Assembly: GCA_004794655.1 (NCBI GenBank)
Contig: SMMW01000001.1
Coordinates: 18,554,501-18,618,500 of the forward strand
Origin: Marisa cornuarietis
Lineage: Eukaryota > Mollusca > Gastropoda > Architaenioglossa > Ampullariidae
Reading direction: 5' to 3'
Length of the DNA stretch: 64,000 bases
Shown in pieces: positions 26,302-37,768 of the stretch. Made by a program: the position numbers and the translations under genes. The notes beneath the pieces were generated by a model. It was given only the letters and a program-made list of their open reading frames with translations. It had not been told where the DNA came from and searched no databases. Positions within the stretch are counted from its first letter, which is position 1; each line of letters begins with the position of its first letter.

Positions 26302-27849
26302 CTAGTTCAGTTTTCTAAAAGACAGCATCTTCCGAAAGCGGGACGATATGGTGACGTAGACGAAGAAATTGATGGAGGAGTTGAACATGACGATCAAAAA
26401 GCCGTTCAAATGGATGATGGAGAAGAGGTTGCAGTACTGGCCGTCTGCCCGAAACTCTGGGACAGTGTATCGGGTCAAGGCCAGAGAAACGTTAGGGGCC
26501 GTGCACAGGATGTAGATACAGCACACGGCCACCAACATCTTCATCAACACCGCCTGACCCTTCTGGTACGATCCTGCACTGTCAACATAATAATTAGTTG
26601 TTCATTAGAGAATAAAGACTGGTCGTTTAAGAAAACTTTTAAAATATTATCCCCCTAAAATCAAACAAGCACGGGTCAAAAAGAAACATACTATTTTGCG
26701 ATATCTGTTTTGGAAAAGATGTTACATAAACAGAAAGAGAAGAAGAAGAAACAATACAAGACAGTAGCAAGGAGCGAGTGATGAGCGGCGAGCAGGTTGG
26801 ATTTTAGAGAGATAAGTAATGACAAATAAAAAAATGGTGAATATGAGGCTTAACAATCATCTAGGCTGCAGAGCGGAAAAACTACAAGAAAAATACTACA
26901 GTGAAAATCATGGTTATATTCGCTAAGTTCAATAAACTTTTGTAACATTTGTGAATTGAATAAGTTACGATGCACATAGCTAATGATCCTACAATAAAGA
27001 ATGCTACAAACAAAGCAACACAGTTTCAAAGAAAACACTTTTAACAAGCAGATCACAAAATTACAAATCCACTGACCTTGAAGTAGACTTCCTCCAGACA
27101 GCAGCGCTGCGCAGTCTCATCAAAGTTAAGGTTGTGGCCAATACAACAAGTCCAAAACTGAAGAAAGAAATAGATGATAGGACGATGTTTTCGATAATTT
27201 TAAAAAAGCTGTGGCTGAGGAAAAACTGGGTAGTTGTAAGTATGAAACGGTATTGTCCAGTTGATGTGGTTTGCACAGATGTTACGGTTTCCTTGATAAC
27301 ATACACGCTGCACAGAATCTGCATCACAATAATCGACATCGTCACAGCTATCCCCATCGTCTTCGTCTTCATCAGGTGCGTGGCCCTCATCGGGAACAGG
27401 ACACACACGCACCGCTCCGTGGCAATGATCATAGTAAGGAGTCCTGATGAATACCCGAAACCATTAGTAAAATTTAATAAGTGTTTGAGGAGATTAAGCC
27501 TCCAGAACTGCTCCTGGTCCGGTAGAAAGATGCCAATGAAGCAGTAGAGGACTGTAATGAACACAGCTGTGATGTACATGAGGTCAACAAAGGCGAGACA
27601 GAAGAGACAGAGGTTCATCCGGTCTCGCAGTCCCTGGCGATAAAAGACGATCATTGTGAGGATGTTGGCTGGGGCCCCGATAAAGAAAAGTGTAGGCATG
27701 AGACCACACCGCACTATTCTGGAATTCATGTCACAAGCCTGAAGACTATTGAAAGCAGCGAGACTGGCCAACACTGTAAATTCTCGAGAGCCATTGTAGA
27801 TGGAGGACATGTTTCCGTCTGAGGTCCCGTTGTCTGACTCGCAGCACAT
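26302..27849 (-). CDS. Receptor 5: rhodopsin-like GPCR, two coding exons, intact
   Basis: Exon 1 is 27077-27849 and exon 2 is 26302-26578. They join in phase 2 (TCAAG|gtcagt donor, ttgacag|TGCAGG acceptor) to give 349 residues. Seen: N-glycosylation sites NGT, NMS and NGS, TM1 from GLMPTLFFIG, ICL1 YRQGLRDRMN, ERCVCVLFP after TM3, TM6 with CTAPN, and TM7 with NSSINFFVYV. Relative to receptor 4, the tail lacks three residues (FRKMLSF versus FRHEVKMLSF) through an in-frame 9-nt deletion. Otherwise exon 2 appears identical to that of receptor 4. The ATG at 27849 follows an AG acceptor (tttgcag) by one base, and a GT microsatellite lies about 110 bp upstream. No TM3-ECL2 cysteine pair is present. 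Plasma-membrane receptor, ligand unknown; the functional twin of damaged receptor 4. Confidence 0.92.
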
Positions 27850-27960
27850 CCTGCAAAGCAACTAAAACAAGGAGGCTGTTGCTCGGATCTCTTTCGTATC
27901 TTGAAGCTATGTACAGCGTCTTTATAGTAGAGCGAGAAGAATTACTTTTTTATAATACGG

Positions 27961-27986
27961 GTGTGTGTGTGTGTGTGTGTGTGTGT
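27961..27986. repeat. (GT)n microsatellite upstream of receptor 5
   Basis: Thirteen GT units, about 110 bp upstream of the receptor 5 ATG. Confidence 0.95.
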
Positions 27987-28974
27987 CTTTTGATGAAGGC
28001 TATGGTTCAACATAGGTGTATTTCTCTTTGCTTATGCTTTTATTTACCTGTGTAAATATACATGGCCATTTACTTTGAGGGTGTAAAGTGCTGCGTCCAT
28101 GCACGCGTTTCGACAGCAGCAAGCGCGTGCTTTTGTTCGATGCGCCTAATTGATGCCTGACAACCATAGTCAGACTCTGAAAGGAAGATGTTTTAGTCAG
28201 GAAGCCTGCCTACATTGTTGCTATGTACCTCGTGTAAAAGAAATGATACTCAGTCAAAAGAAAGATTAAACACGAGAATAATACTACTGTCAATCTAAAG
28301 AACAAACTATGTGCTTTACATTAAATTAAACTGCCCTTCCGGTGTTATTTTTAAGTTTACCTTATTATTCGCAAAATATTAGGAAATAGTAAAATTTTTA
28401 TGTGCACATGCAAATATTATGTGTGTGTGTGTGGGGGGGGTGTAAGTGTTTTTTAATTACACATTTTCAAGAAGTAAAATCTGTCAAAACTATGCTTTTA
28501 GAGATGTATAAAGCAAGATCAGGATTAGCCTTAAACAATCAATTTTGCAGTTTAGATTTTTAATAAAATTAATTTGAAAGCTAGCAAAACCTTTACTAGT
28601 ATACTCGCAGCTTGTACTGGCTGTTTACTCATTTAACAAAGTACAACAAATACAAGCATAACACCAGTTAAAAATACAGAAGCAAGGTGACAATGTTGAA
28701 CTGATGGCTCAGTGATGAAGACGGCCGTGTATAGGGGTACAAGGACTGTGTGAAGTATTGATATACAAGTTCGTGCTTAGATAATTGTTCCATCTAATGG
28801 CTCTGTATAGTAGTTTTTACTCCACACAGTCCCTGTACCAACAAGTCTTTTTTTCCGTTGCGGCTGACCTCTCGTGTAGAGATAACTCTTGCTGCTGGCG
28901 CCACAGCAAGGTGCACAACTCTGAGTAACGACCGCTCTCTTCATGATCCGGCAACTTTTGATGGCTACATCAAC

Positions 28975-29023
<49 letters not shown>
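28975..29023. repeat. (GAT)n microsatellite
   Basis: About 16 GAT units. The poly-Asp, poly-Ile and poly-Ser ORFs over it are artefacts of the repeat. Confidence 0.97.
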
Positions 29024-29024
<1 letters not shown>

Positions 29025-32000
29025 CTTCGAAGCGCATTTTCTCATTGCACCATACACTTTAAACGAACTGCCAGTCCAAACAAAAAATAAATAATGACAT
29101 GACGAACAGGTTTGAATGAAAACAAAGAATCGAGAAGTGACCGGAAGACTTTGGTAGATCATGAAGTGTTTAGAGACTTGAAAGCTTCGAAGAGAATTGG
29201 GAAGAGAATTCTAAACAGTTGGGCTGTATAAAATGCGTCTGCCAAATTTCTCTCGTCTGATGAGTGAGAGATCAGCTCCAGGAGATCAAAGAGCGACTCA
29301 GTGATAAGGCGACAAAAGCTCGAGGACGGTAATTATGAAGAGAGGGTAAGTCTTTGTGCTTGTTTCTAAAATTTAAAAAAAAAGTGGTGCCCAAAGAAGT
29401 GGATGTATTTTACCTATGGACCGGTAAAAAAGTGCCCTGGGCTAAAGTAACATGAAGTAGTGGCCTCAGGGTCTGAATATTGCCTTACATAACTTCGCCC
29501 ACAAGACGCTTTTCCTTGCCTTCTTTATTTTGCCCTGGGGAAAGCTTCTTACTCTTGCTTCGTAACTTCAGCCCCAGGTGTATTAGTGAGGACACTGGTA
29601 GCACAGTGTGGCCATCTTGCAATCAGTGCGAACTGGAACTGTCAGCCACTGTAGCTCATGGAGTAAATGCCTTCCGACCGAGGGGCACAGACATAACACC
29701 CATGCTATTTCAGTACGGTATGCAACAAACAACAAACACGTTCCATCAGAAATCAAATTTTATTATTTCACAAAGAAGTGCTTTATGTTGAATGGGTCCC
29801 GGTTGCTGAACTGCCATGTTTTTCAACTTAACACACACCCCGATATTCCCTCCCCACCCACCTCTTTACAAAAAAAAACGAACCCACCCCCGACCCCTTC
29901 GTGACAAGGGCTGTAACACAGAAATGCATAGCTTGCATAAAACTTTTTAAAACGTGACATTAAAAAAAGCAATAGTAATTTTGTTGACAAAGCAAGATAC
30001 AGCTTGTTGTGTTGTGCCACAAGTAAATAAACCAACAATTTCCTCTTCAACATGTGTTTTTAATGCTTCTACTCAAAACAGGAAAGTAAAACAGTTTGCC
30101 AAGCGCCGAAATCATAGAGCAGCCTGCTTCCACTCAAAACAGAAAATTAAAACAAGATTGCAAAGTGAACAAAATATAGAACAGCATTTTCCACTCATGA
30201 CATTCTCACTGTACATCGAAGAAATTAAAAAAAAAATACACGGGTGGAAGTACTGACTGTTGCTGTATGAGCATCTGCTTTGGAAGAGAAAAAATGCTTT
30301 TAGCGCTAGACATAATTAAAACATATTGGTTAAAGGACTCGAGGCAAGAAATTGTTCTCCAGTAAGAACGAATGTCACTTCTTATATTCGACTTGAAGAA
30401 AACCAAATGACCAACATCGGTTAAAAAAAAATAATGGCGAAAGAAAAAAAGAAGAGGAATGACAATAGCGCATGCTTAAGTCCCATATCACTATCGGTGG
30501 GTGGTGTTCTGCTCTACCGTCTTTGCTGTTGTGTGCGAACTTTGCAGGTAAATTACTTTTAGGAAGCAGACGACAAAAAAGTCTTTCTGCATTTACAAAA
30601 TACTACAAAAGATAGTGTACTTTAAAAAATGTATCAAATGATAAAACACAGGTTTTATCATAAATAACTAGGCAGCCAAATGTAATTGGTTCCAAAGAAC
30701 TGAGATCTTGTCTCGATGGTCCCACTGCCATTCGAATGTTTTCCATACTGCAGACTTGTCTCGAAAGCAGTGAGCATATGTATACGTACTACGAAATCAT
30801 AACATATAAACCAGTGTAAACAAGAGGTGCATTGTATGTATATCGTATAGGTAATATACCTTGGTCTTTGCAACTCATCTTTTTGATTCTGAAAGTACAG
30901 TGCGGAAACGGAATTCAATGTACAAATAATTTTACATCGCATGTCATCATCAAAATTTTCATGACATTTAATAATAATAATAATAATAATTGAATTTTGT
31001 ATCGCCCGTGGGACATCATTTGAAATAAGCACCTGTAGAAAACGATATTTTTGATAAAATATATGAACAGGCTGGGTTTGAAACTTGCAAAATACGTTTG
31101 GAATTTTGCCTTTCTTTAAAGTCTTTTCATTAGACAGAACAGCTGGTAAACTGATGCTGAAATATTAAGCAAAATGAAGAGGATAGAATACAGGTGGGTC
31201 TGGAAGCCTGGGAAAGGCTGTGTGACGTTACCAGAACGCCGTATAGTCTCGCGCTGAAATGCGAGACCTCAGGTTGCTATGGTTACGGGATTATGCACTG
31301 CCGACAGGAGGAAGACAGAGGGAACGTATATATATCCATACATGCACACATAAATACGGTTTGGAATGTGGAACAGAATGCACAAGAAATATTGGTACAG
31401 CATAGTTTTATATATAGATTTATATAATAATGAACACGAGCACATTCCCAATACAACATACAGCTACAAAAGTTATACACTCTGCAATGTGCTTGCACAA
31501 TCTTGTGCAAGGACTCATTCACACGCGCGCGAGCACACACACACACACACACAGAGGCACACATGCCGTGCCAACCTGGGGTTATAGGTTTGATGATGCA
31601 AGCAGGCACTGAAATCGGAGTAAAAAGGTACCAACAGTCATGGCTTGACAATATGTATTGATATATTCCACATAGAATCGTTATTGTTGTGAATACGAAG
31701 GCTGCTTCACGACTACAGCAAGCGACACACCAAGCGAAACATAGAGCCAGGCTCTTCTTTCGTGATACCATTACATTGACACCCCCACCCTCACCTCGCG
31801 ACTGAAGAAACAAGTTACGATGCACGATAGATATAGCAGTAGCTTGTCTTACCCAGTCTGTCCTTCTCCACACACACACACACACACACACACAGAATGT
31901 AATTAATATACATCGTTATGTCGCCGATTTCTCAAGCGTTTTGCTTTGGTTCACAAAAGAAAAACAACAAATCGAGCCAACGAAAAGCAACAATGCTGCG

Positions 32001-35000
32001 GTCCATGTCTTGACCAGTCACGGACTGCGTTGTCTAGGAGTTCTGCATTCCCATCCTGTTCTGCTAGACTCCCCCCTCCCGACCCATCCGTTGAACCCCT
32101 TCCGACGGATGACTGACACAGCCTAGTAATGGAGGCCAACACGCTGATCCTCCCATACGTCCTGCCACAGCAGTGAAGTGGGTGGGGATATCAGAATAGG
32201 TCATGCAGAAGGATCGCGAGTTTTTTCCCACAGACCTGACATTTAATAGGGTTGAGAAATTGGAAAAACAAACAGGCATCCACACACACACACACACACA
32301 GAGCGAGGAAACGAGTGATATGTTGCCTGAAAGGGAGGCCGGCAACCACTGGGTGGTAGGATTTGCTAGGAAGGTAATCGCTGTTCTTCACGACTAATTT
32401 TTAGTTCATGATGCATTCAACGTCCAGTTTGGAAACGTCCAGCTAGTGTGAATACAGCGAAGACATGCAACTGTGATCTTACCGCACCTACATGTCTTCC
32501 CCACAGACGCACTGCTTCCGTAGGAGTAACGGGTCACTTATTAGGACGCCGACACCGCCCTCAAGATGATTGCATGACACAAAAATTATGTTTCCCCGAC
32601 CCTGCCTGACACAATAAAGACTGTACTGAATCAGTAATAGATGTAATAAGTACTGTTGTTTACATAAAGAAAAAAATTTCACGGCCTGTCCGATTTGGCA
32701 CGCATCCAGCTGGCGAAAGTGGACAAGAGAGAGCTGGAAGGGATGAAAATTTGCAGTAACAAAAAGAGAGAGAGAGATATACCCATCACTTCATTAGATA
32801 GACCTGATTTGAAAGATCAGGCAGAAAACCTAAAAGAAAATATGTTTCACTGAAACACTTTGATGACACCGACGTGCAAAGAAAGTGAGATACAGTGCAA
32901 TAGCACCTAGTATTCGTGCAAGGGAACTGATGACTGCAATAATTCTGTAAAGTGCTGGCTGCAAGCGCAAAAGCACCTGCAGGCAAGTCCAGAACAGGTA
33001 AGGGAGGTTTAACTATAAATATACGTGTGAATCCCGTGAGCGTGCGATGGTGACAAAGCTAGTTTGTACCCACAGAGGATGAACTCTGCTCACAACAGCG
33101 ATATTTCGAAGACGATGTTTAGAAAAAGGTGGTCAGAGGACGACGTTTAAAAGATGAACGTAACTAGAAATCGCCGGTCATTCCACTCTTGGCTGATGAA
33201 CTATGACCAATACGCTCTTGTCTTGATGATGGCTTCACCCACAGGAGCGATAACGCGATCAATTTCAGGTTATTATTTATTATAAAAACCACCTTCCTCG
33301 CCACCAATATGGCCGCCAACTCGCTTCTCTGTGATGTGACTTGTGGACGCCATGTGCTGTGTCGCGTGAAGCACAGACACGTTGGGGGAATCTTCGAGGG
33401 CCATAAGTACTCCATGACCACGTGTCCTACCGGCGATTAGCCAGTAACTCTTCTCCACGTAGAACTGTTGTTACTGATTTTCTCGCCCCCAATGCACACC
33501 CCAACATTCCTGTTTCATTTCTTACGGAGGTCTTCAGATCTAGTTCAGTGAAATCTTTCCTGAGGCATGAAACACACGATGTGAAACGACTCCCTCGACA
33601 CAATTATTCTAGCACAGAATCAGTCCCTCAAAAACAAACAAACAAAAAAAAAGTATTTTAAACATAGCCAATCGTTGCATGAACCGAAAAATAACAGAGT
33701 ATTTCAAAAATAAGGAAGGAAAACCCTCGTCGCTTGTAAAGTTAATCTGGAGGCAATATTCGTGATCGTTGGCAACATATTGCACGGGTGGATGTGCAGG
33801 GCAGGGTGACCCTTCTGGAGCCAGATGCACAATTTATCGCTAGACGTCATCTGCATGACGAACGCACACCTGCCAGCTCAACTGCTGTTCTAGGAGCATT
33901 CTAGTTGTCTGCTTCAGGTTTAACCATCGAAATTGAGTCTAGCGAACGCGCCGCGCATCTGGGCCCTGATCACCAGGAGTACGGGAAGCTGCTTGCACAG
34001 GGGCTTGGTGTTATTGGAGCAGGGAGAACCTCATGCTAATCGGCTTCTTCATGTGATATGAACCTGGATTTCGTGGGCGTTCCAACAAACGGAATTATAT
34101 TGCACGGGTCGCGGCTGGAAACGACTAAATCAACGACAAAAGAAATATCCTTATGTGTTGTCTATCCAAAAAAAAAAAAAACCAGCTGGAAAATCATTGG
34201 CCGTTTCATGATTGCAGGAACCTCCACAAGTAAACCGCATGCACGCAATACGTTGACCTGACCTGCAATACACTAGAAACGGTCTGTCAAGCTCGACTGC
34301 GCTTCACGCAAATCGTGAGGACTTTTGCCCTGAAAAAAAATCACTTTAAAAAAATGTGTACTGTAACCGCTCTTCTTCCTCTCCGTCATCCCATCCCACA
34401 AAACCCTTCGACGAACATAAGCTGTTAAAAGGAAGAAGTGGCGAGTATTTCGATGAGAGAACAGCCAGCGGCATTTTTGCTGATGAAATGCGATGTCCCG
34501 TCCAGTTCCGGCTTGGAAGCCAGCGAGTATTATGCAGCGGAGGAGACGCAATGGAAGATGGTCAATACACGAGGTCAGTCAAATCATCGTACCACACTCT
34601 TTCAATAAATATGGTCATACTGAGACAAATTGAAGGCTTGCCTAAAAAATGAAATATCTATATGAATCCTACCCCGCGCTGTAAAAAGTAGAGAGACTGC
34701 GAGTTCAAGTGTTGATGCACCAAACAGAACGCTGACGTGGGGTTGACCCCGTTGATAGGCAAAACCCACACAACGGAGATACCATTTATTTTGGGCCGGA
34801 AGGAGTGTTCCTCCGTACCCAGACTGCAAGAAGCCAGGTGGCACAGGTTAGGTAAGGCTCGAATTTCTCTTCGTCAAAGTCTTCTTCCTGGATAGGTGAG
34901 TAGGTGCGAAGGAGATCTGACCTGTAGCACACGTCACATGTAGACCTCGGCACCGACCGGGACTGACTGAACTCTCCCTTCATCAACATGCTCAACGAAA

Positions 35001-35544
35001 AATAATTCTCCTCTTTCAATCGAATAACAGATGATATGCAATCAAAGGCTGACGTAAAAATAAAAGAAAGGAGACAGCTGTTAGAAGCTAACTGAAGACT
35101 GGAGGTGGTGTGTGAGGGAAATCATCCCATCTCACATCACAAACAAAAAGAAAACTTTCAAAGACAATGTCATGGTTGGCATCAGTATCACACACGAGAC
35201 TTTCTTCTTCCAAACCAAGTGGCAGGTGCTGTATGCCAGCTATCGAGGTTACTGCTTCCAGGATTGGCTTTGCCAGCAAGATATCCTACCGCATTGCACA
35301 GTTATTTACAGATATTAAAGCTATCAAAACAAAGGGACTGGTATGTACAAAGAGAAGCGTCTGTCTCTGTTATTGTTAGTATTTTATTCCGACACACCGG
35401 GGGAGCATTTTAGGTAAGCAGTGGACCCGGATAACACAAATGGAAAGTGGAGCATGGGAAGGGGTTGTCATGACGGCGTCCAAATCTGACCAAGTCTGAC
35501 TCCAGGTCCGGCTGCACGCGCGCGGCACGGACAGCGTCAACCCC

Positions 35545-35780
35545 AGACTGGACTCCTGGTGGCGTCTGTTCCTGCCACAAATCTCGCTAAACTTCTTCCT
35601 ATGGGGCACTGTTCGACATGACAAGCTGCCAGACTGTGTTATGACAGGCAGATCAAGAGTCATAGCACATGTAGCCATGAGAGTCCAACAATGGCTCTGT
35701 CTGCACCTGAAATACCACCATTCAGCTGCGGACAACCTGCGAAAAGAAAAATTGGCAAGAATCGTGGCAACAAGCCAATG
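35545..35780 (+). mobile_element. Possible decayed mariner-like transposase remnant
   Basis: A plus-strand frame reads SWWRLFLPQISLNFFLWGTV (about 35550-35611). It recalls the C-terminal catalytic motif of mariner/Tc-type transposases (PDLxPxDFFLWG). The frame stays open to a stop near 35778. No terminal repeats or other domains were found, so the call is weak. Confidence 0.28.
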
Positions 35781-37600
35781 AGATATAGTTAAAATAAATA
35801 AATAGAAAAGGCAAGAAATCCAGTGATTTTTTTTAGATTTTCTGAAGAGACGTAACCATGCTGTTTGGTCTAGCCCGGTCCCTTGATGCGATCCCAAAGC
35901 GCACATAGTGGCAAGGATTAGTTGGGTTAAGGACACTCTAGTTACTGTAGTTAATGCGACACCTGCACAGCCTCTGAAATCATTTATTGTTCTTCCTTTC
36001 TAAACACTGATTTTACATGCAACTTTGTCGCAAAAAGAAATAAAAATCGCTAGAAATCACCTTGTCTCATGATCCGAAAGACCAACGGTCCTGTAATAAC
36101 ATCCGACCTGTTGAACAGAGATTCCGTCAGACTTGTTTACTCATGCACAAACGTTCTCCATCCATAACGCCACGCTAAATGCCAGATGCTATTCTAATTA
36201 AAAGGCGGAGCTACGGAAAAAATGGGGGTCGGGGTAACAGAAGGACTGCTTTTACGACAAAGACGCACTTTAAGTGGATCACATTTTGTAAAAGCATTTC
36301 AGAAGCCAATGCCACAAAGCTGTGGTGGGCATAGCTGACGACATCACGAGACAAGCATGACAAATGCGCACAAATTTCAACAAAGCCTTCACATTTTAAT
36401 AAAAGGTTTGCGCGCAGTTTGTTTCCCAACCTCCACGAAATGGCCTACGGTGGATAATGATGGGGCGCTGAGCGGTACAGGAAGGTAAACAAATCTGCAA
36501 TGTTTACACATTTAAAACAAAACAATGAAGACAATGACTGCCCAAATCATCACCACTCTCTTCATAATTATCCATTATTACAATACACATAGTGAAAAAA
36601 AACTGCCTTCAAATGCAATGTTGTGCGAACCCACATGATTAGTCATGTGCTGCACAGCAAGATGGCGGTGACCCACTTGCAGGTACCACTGCTCTGCAAA
36701 TGTCAGCGAAGATTGCTCAGTTGTGTGAGGATAAGCTGGGTCTTGAAAGGTCCAGTGTGAGCATGCTCGGACTTGCAAACGCCATCTGGTGGCAGGTGTC
36801 AAACTGGGTGCTTTGAGTATACGACAACGTGCCCCCCGCCCTCAAAAAACAAAAAAGTAAAAACCATCATCAGACTCATTATCAAGCATACTGTTGCCCT
36901 GACAAACACTCTTTCCTGAACCATCCCTTTTCACAGACATCGACAGCTTGACGGTTTCAAGCACCAACACCAGCTATGCACTGCATTGCTGGTGGTTTCC
37001 AGACACCCCACACCCTGCCCCAACTCCCCCCAAACAAAATCTAAACAGCAGGTAGAGGAATTTCCTTGCATGTGATAACTTTAGAAGGAGATCCAGAAAG
37101 ACGCAGTCTGCCTGGTAAAATGTGACCGTCATCTGCACACGGATTCATCCGTCCCTGGTGCACGCGATACGAAGTCAGGGGAACAACACAGAAACACTGA
37201 AATGCTGACGACACGAGGTGACACAAGTACTTTGGGCCCGAAGTGTAGCACACTAGAAACTGGTCCTGAGTCGACGGGCAATGACTAGCACATGACTCCT
37301 GTACATTTTTTGTCCGAGTCCCAGGGCTGAGTGCCGTTACTCAACCGAGTCAGGGCGCTCCTCGATCTGCGGTCTGTCTCTCTCTCCCGCCTCTCAGTCT
37401 TGGCCAGGACTACCTCCAGACCGTCCGGCATTACAACGTCCTCCTGAAATATTGCACCTGTACAAGCCTCTTCCTAGACCCGTCCATCGGCAGGTGTAGG
37501 CGGCAGGTGTGGGCAGCACGACACCCGCGTTTCGCTGGTTGCCTGGCTGGCTGGCTGGCCCTGGTTGGTCCGCAGGCCCCTTATCCTAGCGGGGCCCCAT

Positions 37601-37768
37601 TCACTCTTGTCGGATGGGATCCAGGCTTGGTAGCGCCACGCTCTGACGATCCATATCCTCTAAGTCAAAGGCGCGGGACATTCGCTGGGAGTTGTCGGTA
37701 GGCGACAGGAGGCAGCGAGCCTGCAGCTCCTCCATGTAATCCTTCACCAGGTGAGCGATCTGGGATGC
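37601..37768 (-). CDS. Myosin terminal coding exon (end of FERM-2 F3, C-terminus)
   Basis: Encodes the last FERM F3 helix ([20 protein letters not shown]) and a short tail ending SLDPIRQE before TGA at 37601-37603. The acceptor is gttgcag|GCATCC. The 3' UTR lies below 37601. Confidence 0.9.
   Translation of the reverse strand, partial: ASQIAHLVKDYMEELQARCLLSPTDNSQRMSRAFDLEDMDRQSVALPSLDPIRQE

Larger units (their letters stand above)
23640..28437. repeat. Segmental tandem duplication, unit B (contains receptor 5)
   Basis: Partner of the block 17560-23639, in the same orientation. It is about 4.8 kb because it lacks the roughly 0.8 kb present at 18510-19340 in unit A. It carries receptor 5 at the position that receptor 4 occupies in unit A. 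Confidence 0.85.
28438..37600. other. Intergenic region between the GPCR array and the myosin gene
   Basis: About 9 kb in which I recognise no gene. Open frames are short, and the longest (35376-35936 and 31283-31891, minus strand) show no family motif. The region contains (GAT)n at 28975-29023, (AAT)n near 30967-30990, several CA runs (31533-31552, 31870-31894, 32281-32301) and a weak transposase-like remnant near 35545-35760. The part next to 37600 should hold the myosin 3' UTR; its end was not identified. Confidence 0.5.

Noticed and set aside
31283..31891. 202-codon minus-strand ORF with Cys-Val runs
   Set aside because: It spans two CA-repeat tracts and shows no recognisable domain.
35376..35936. 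186-codon minus-strand ORF
   Set aside because: No family resemblance. The opposite strand carries the only suggestive (transposase-like) motif, and that is weak.
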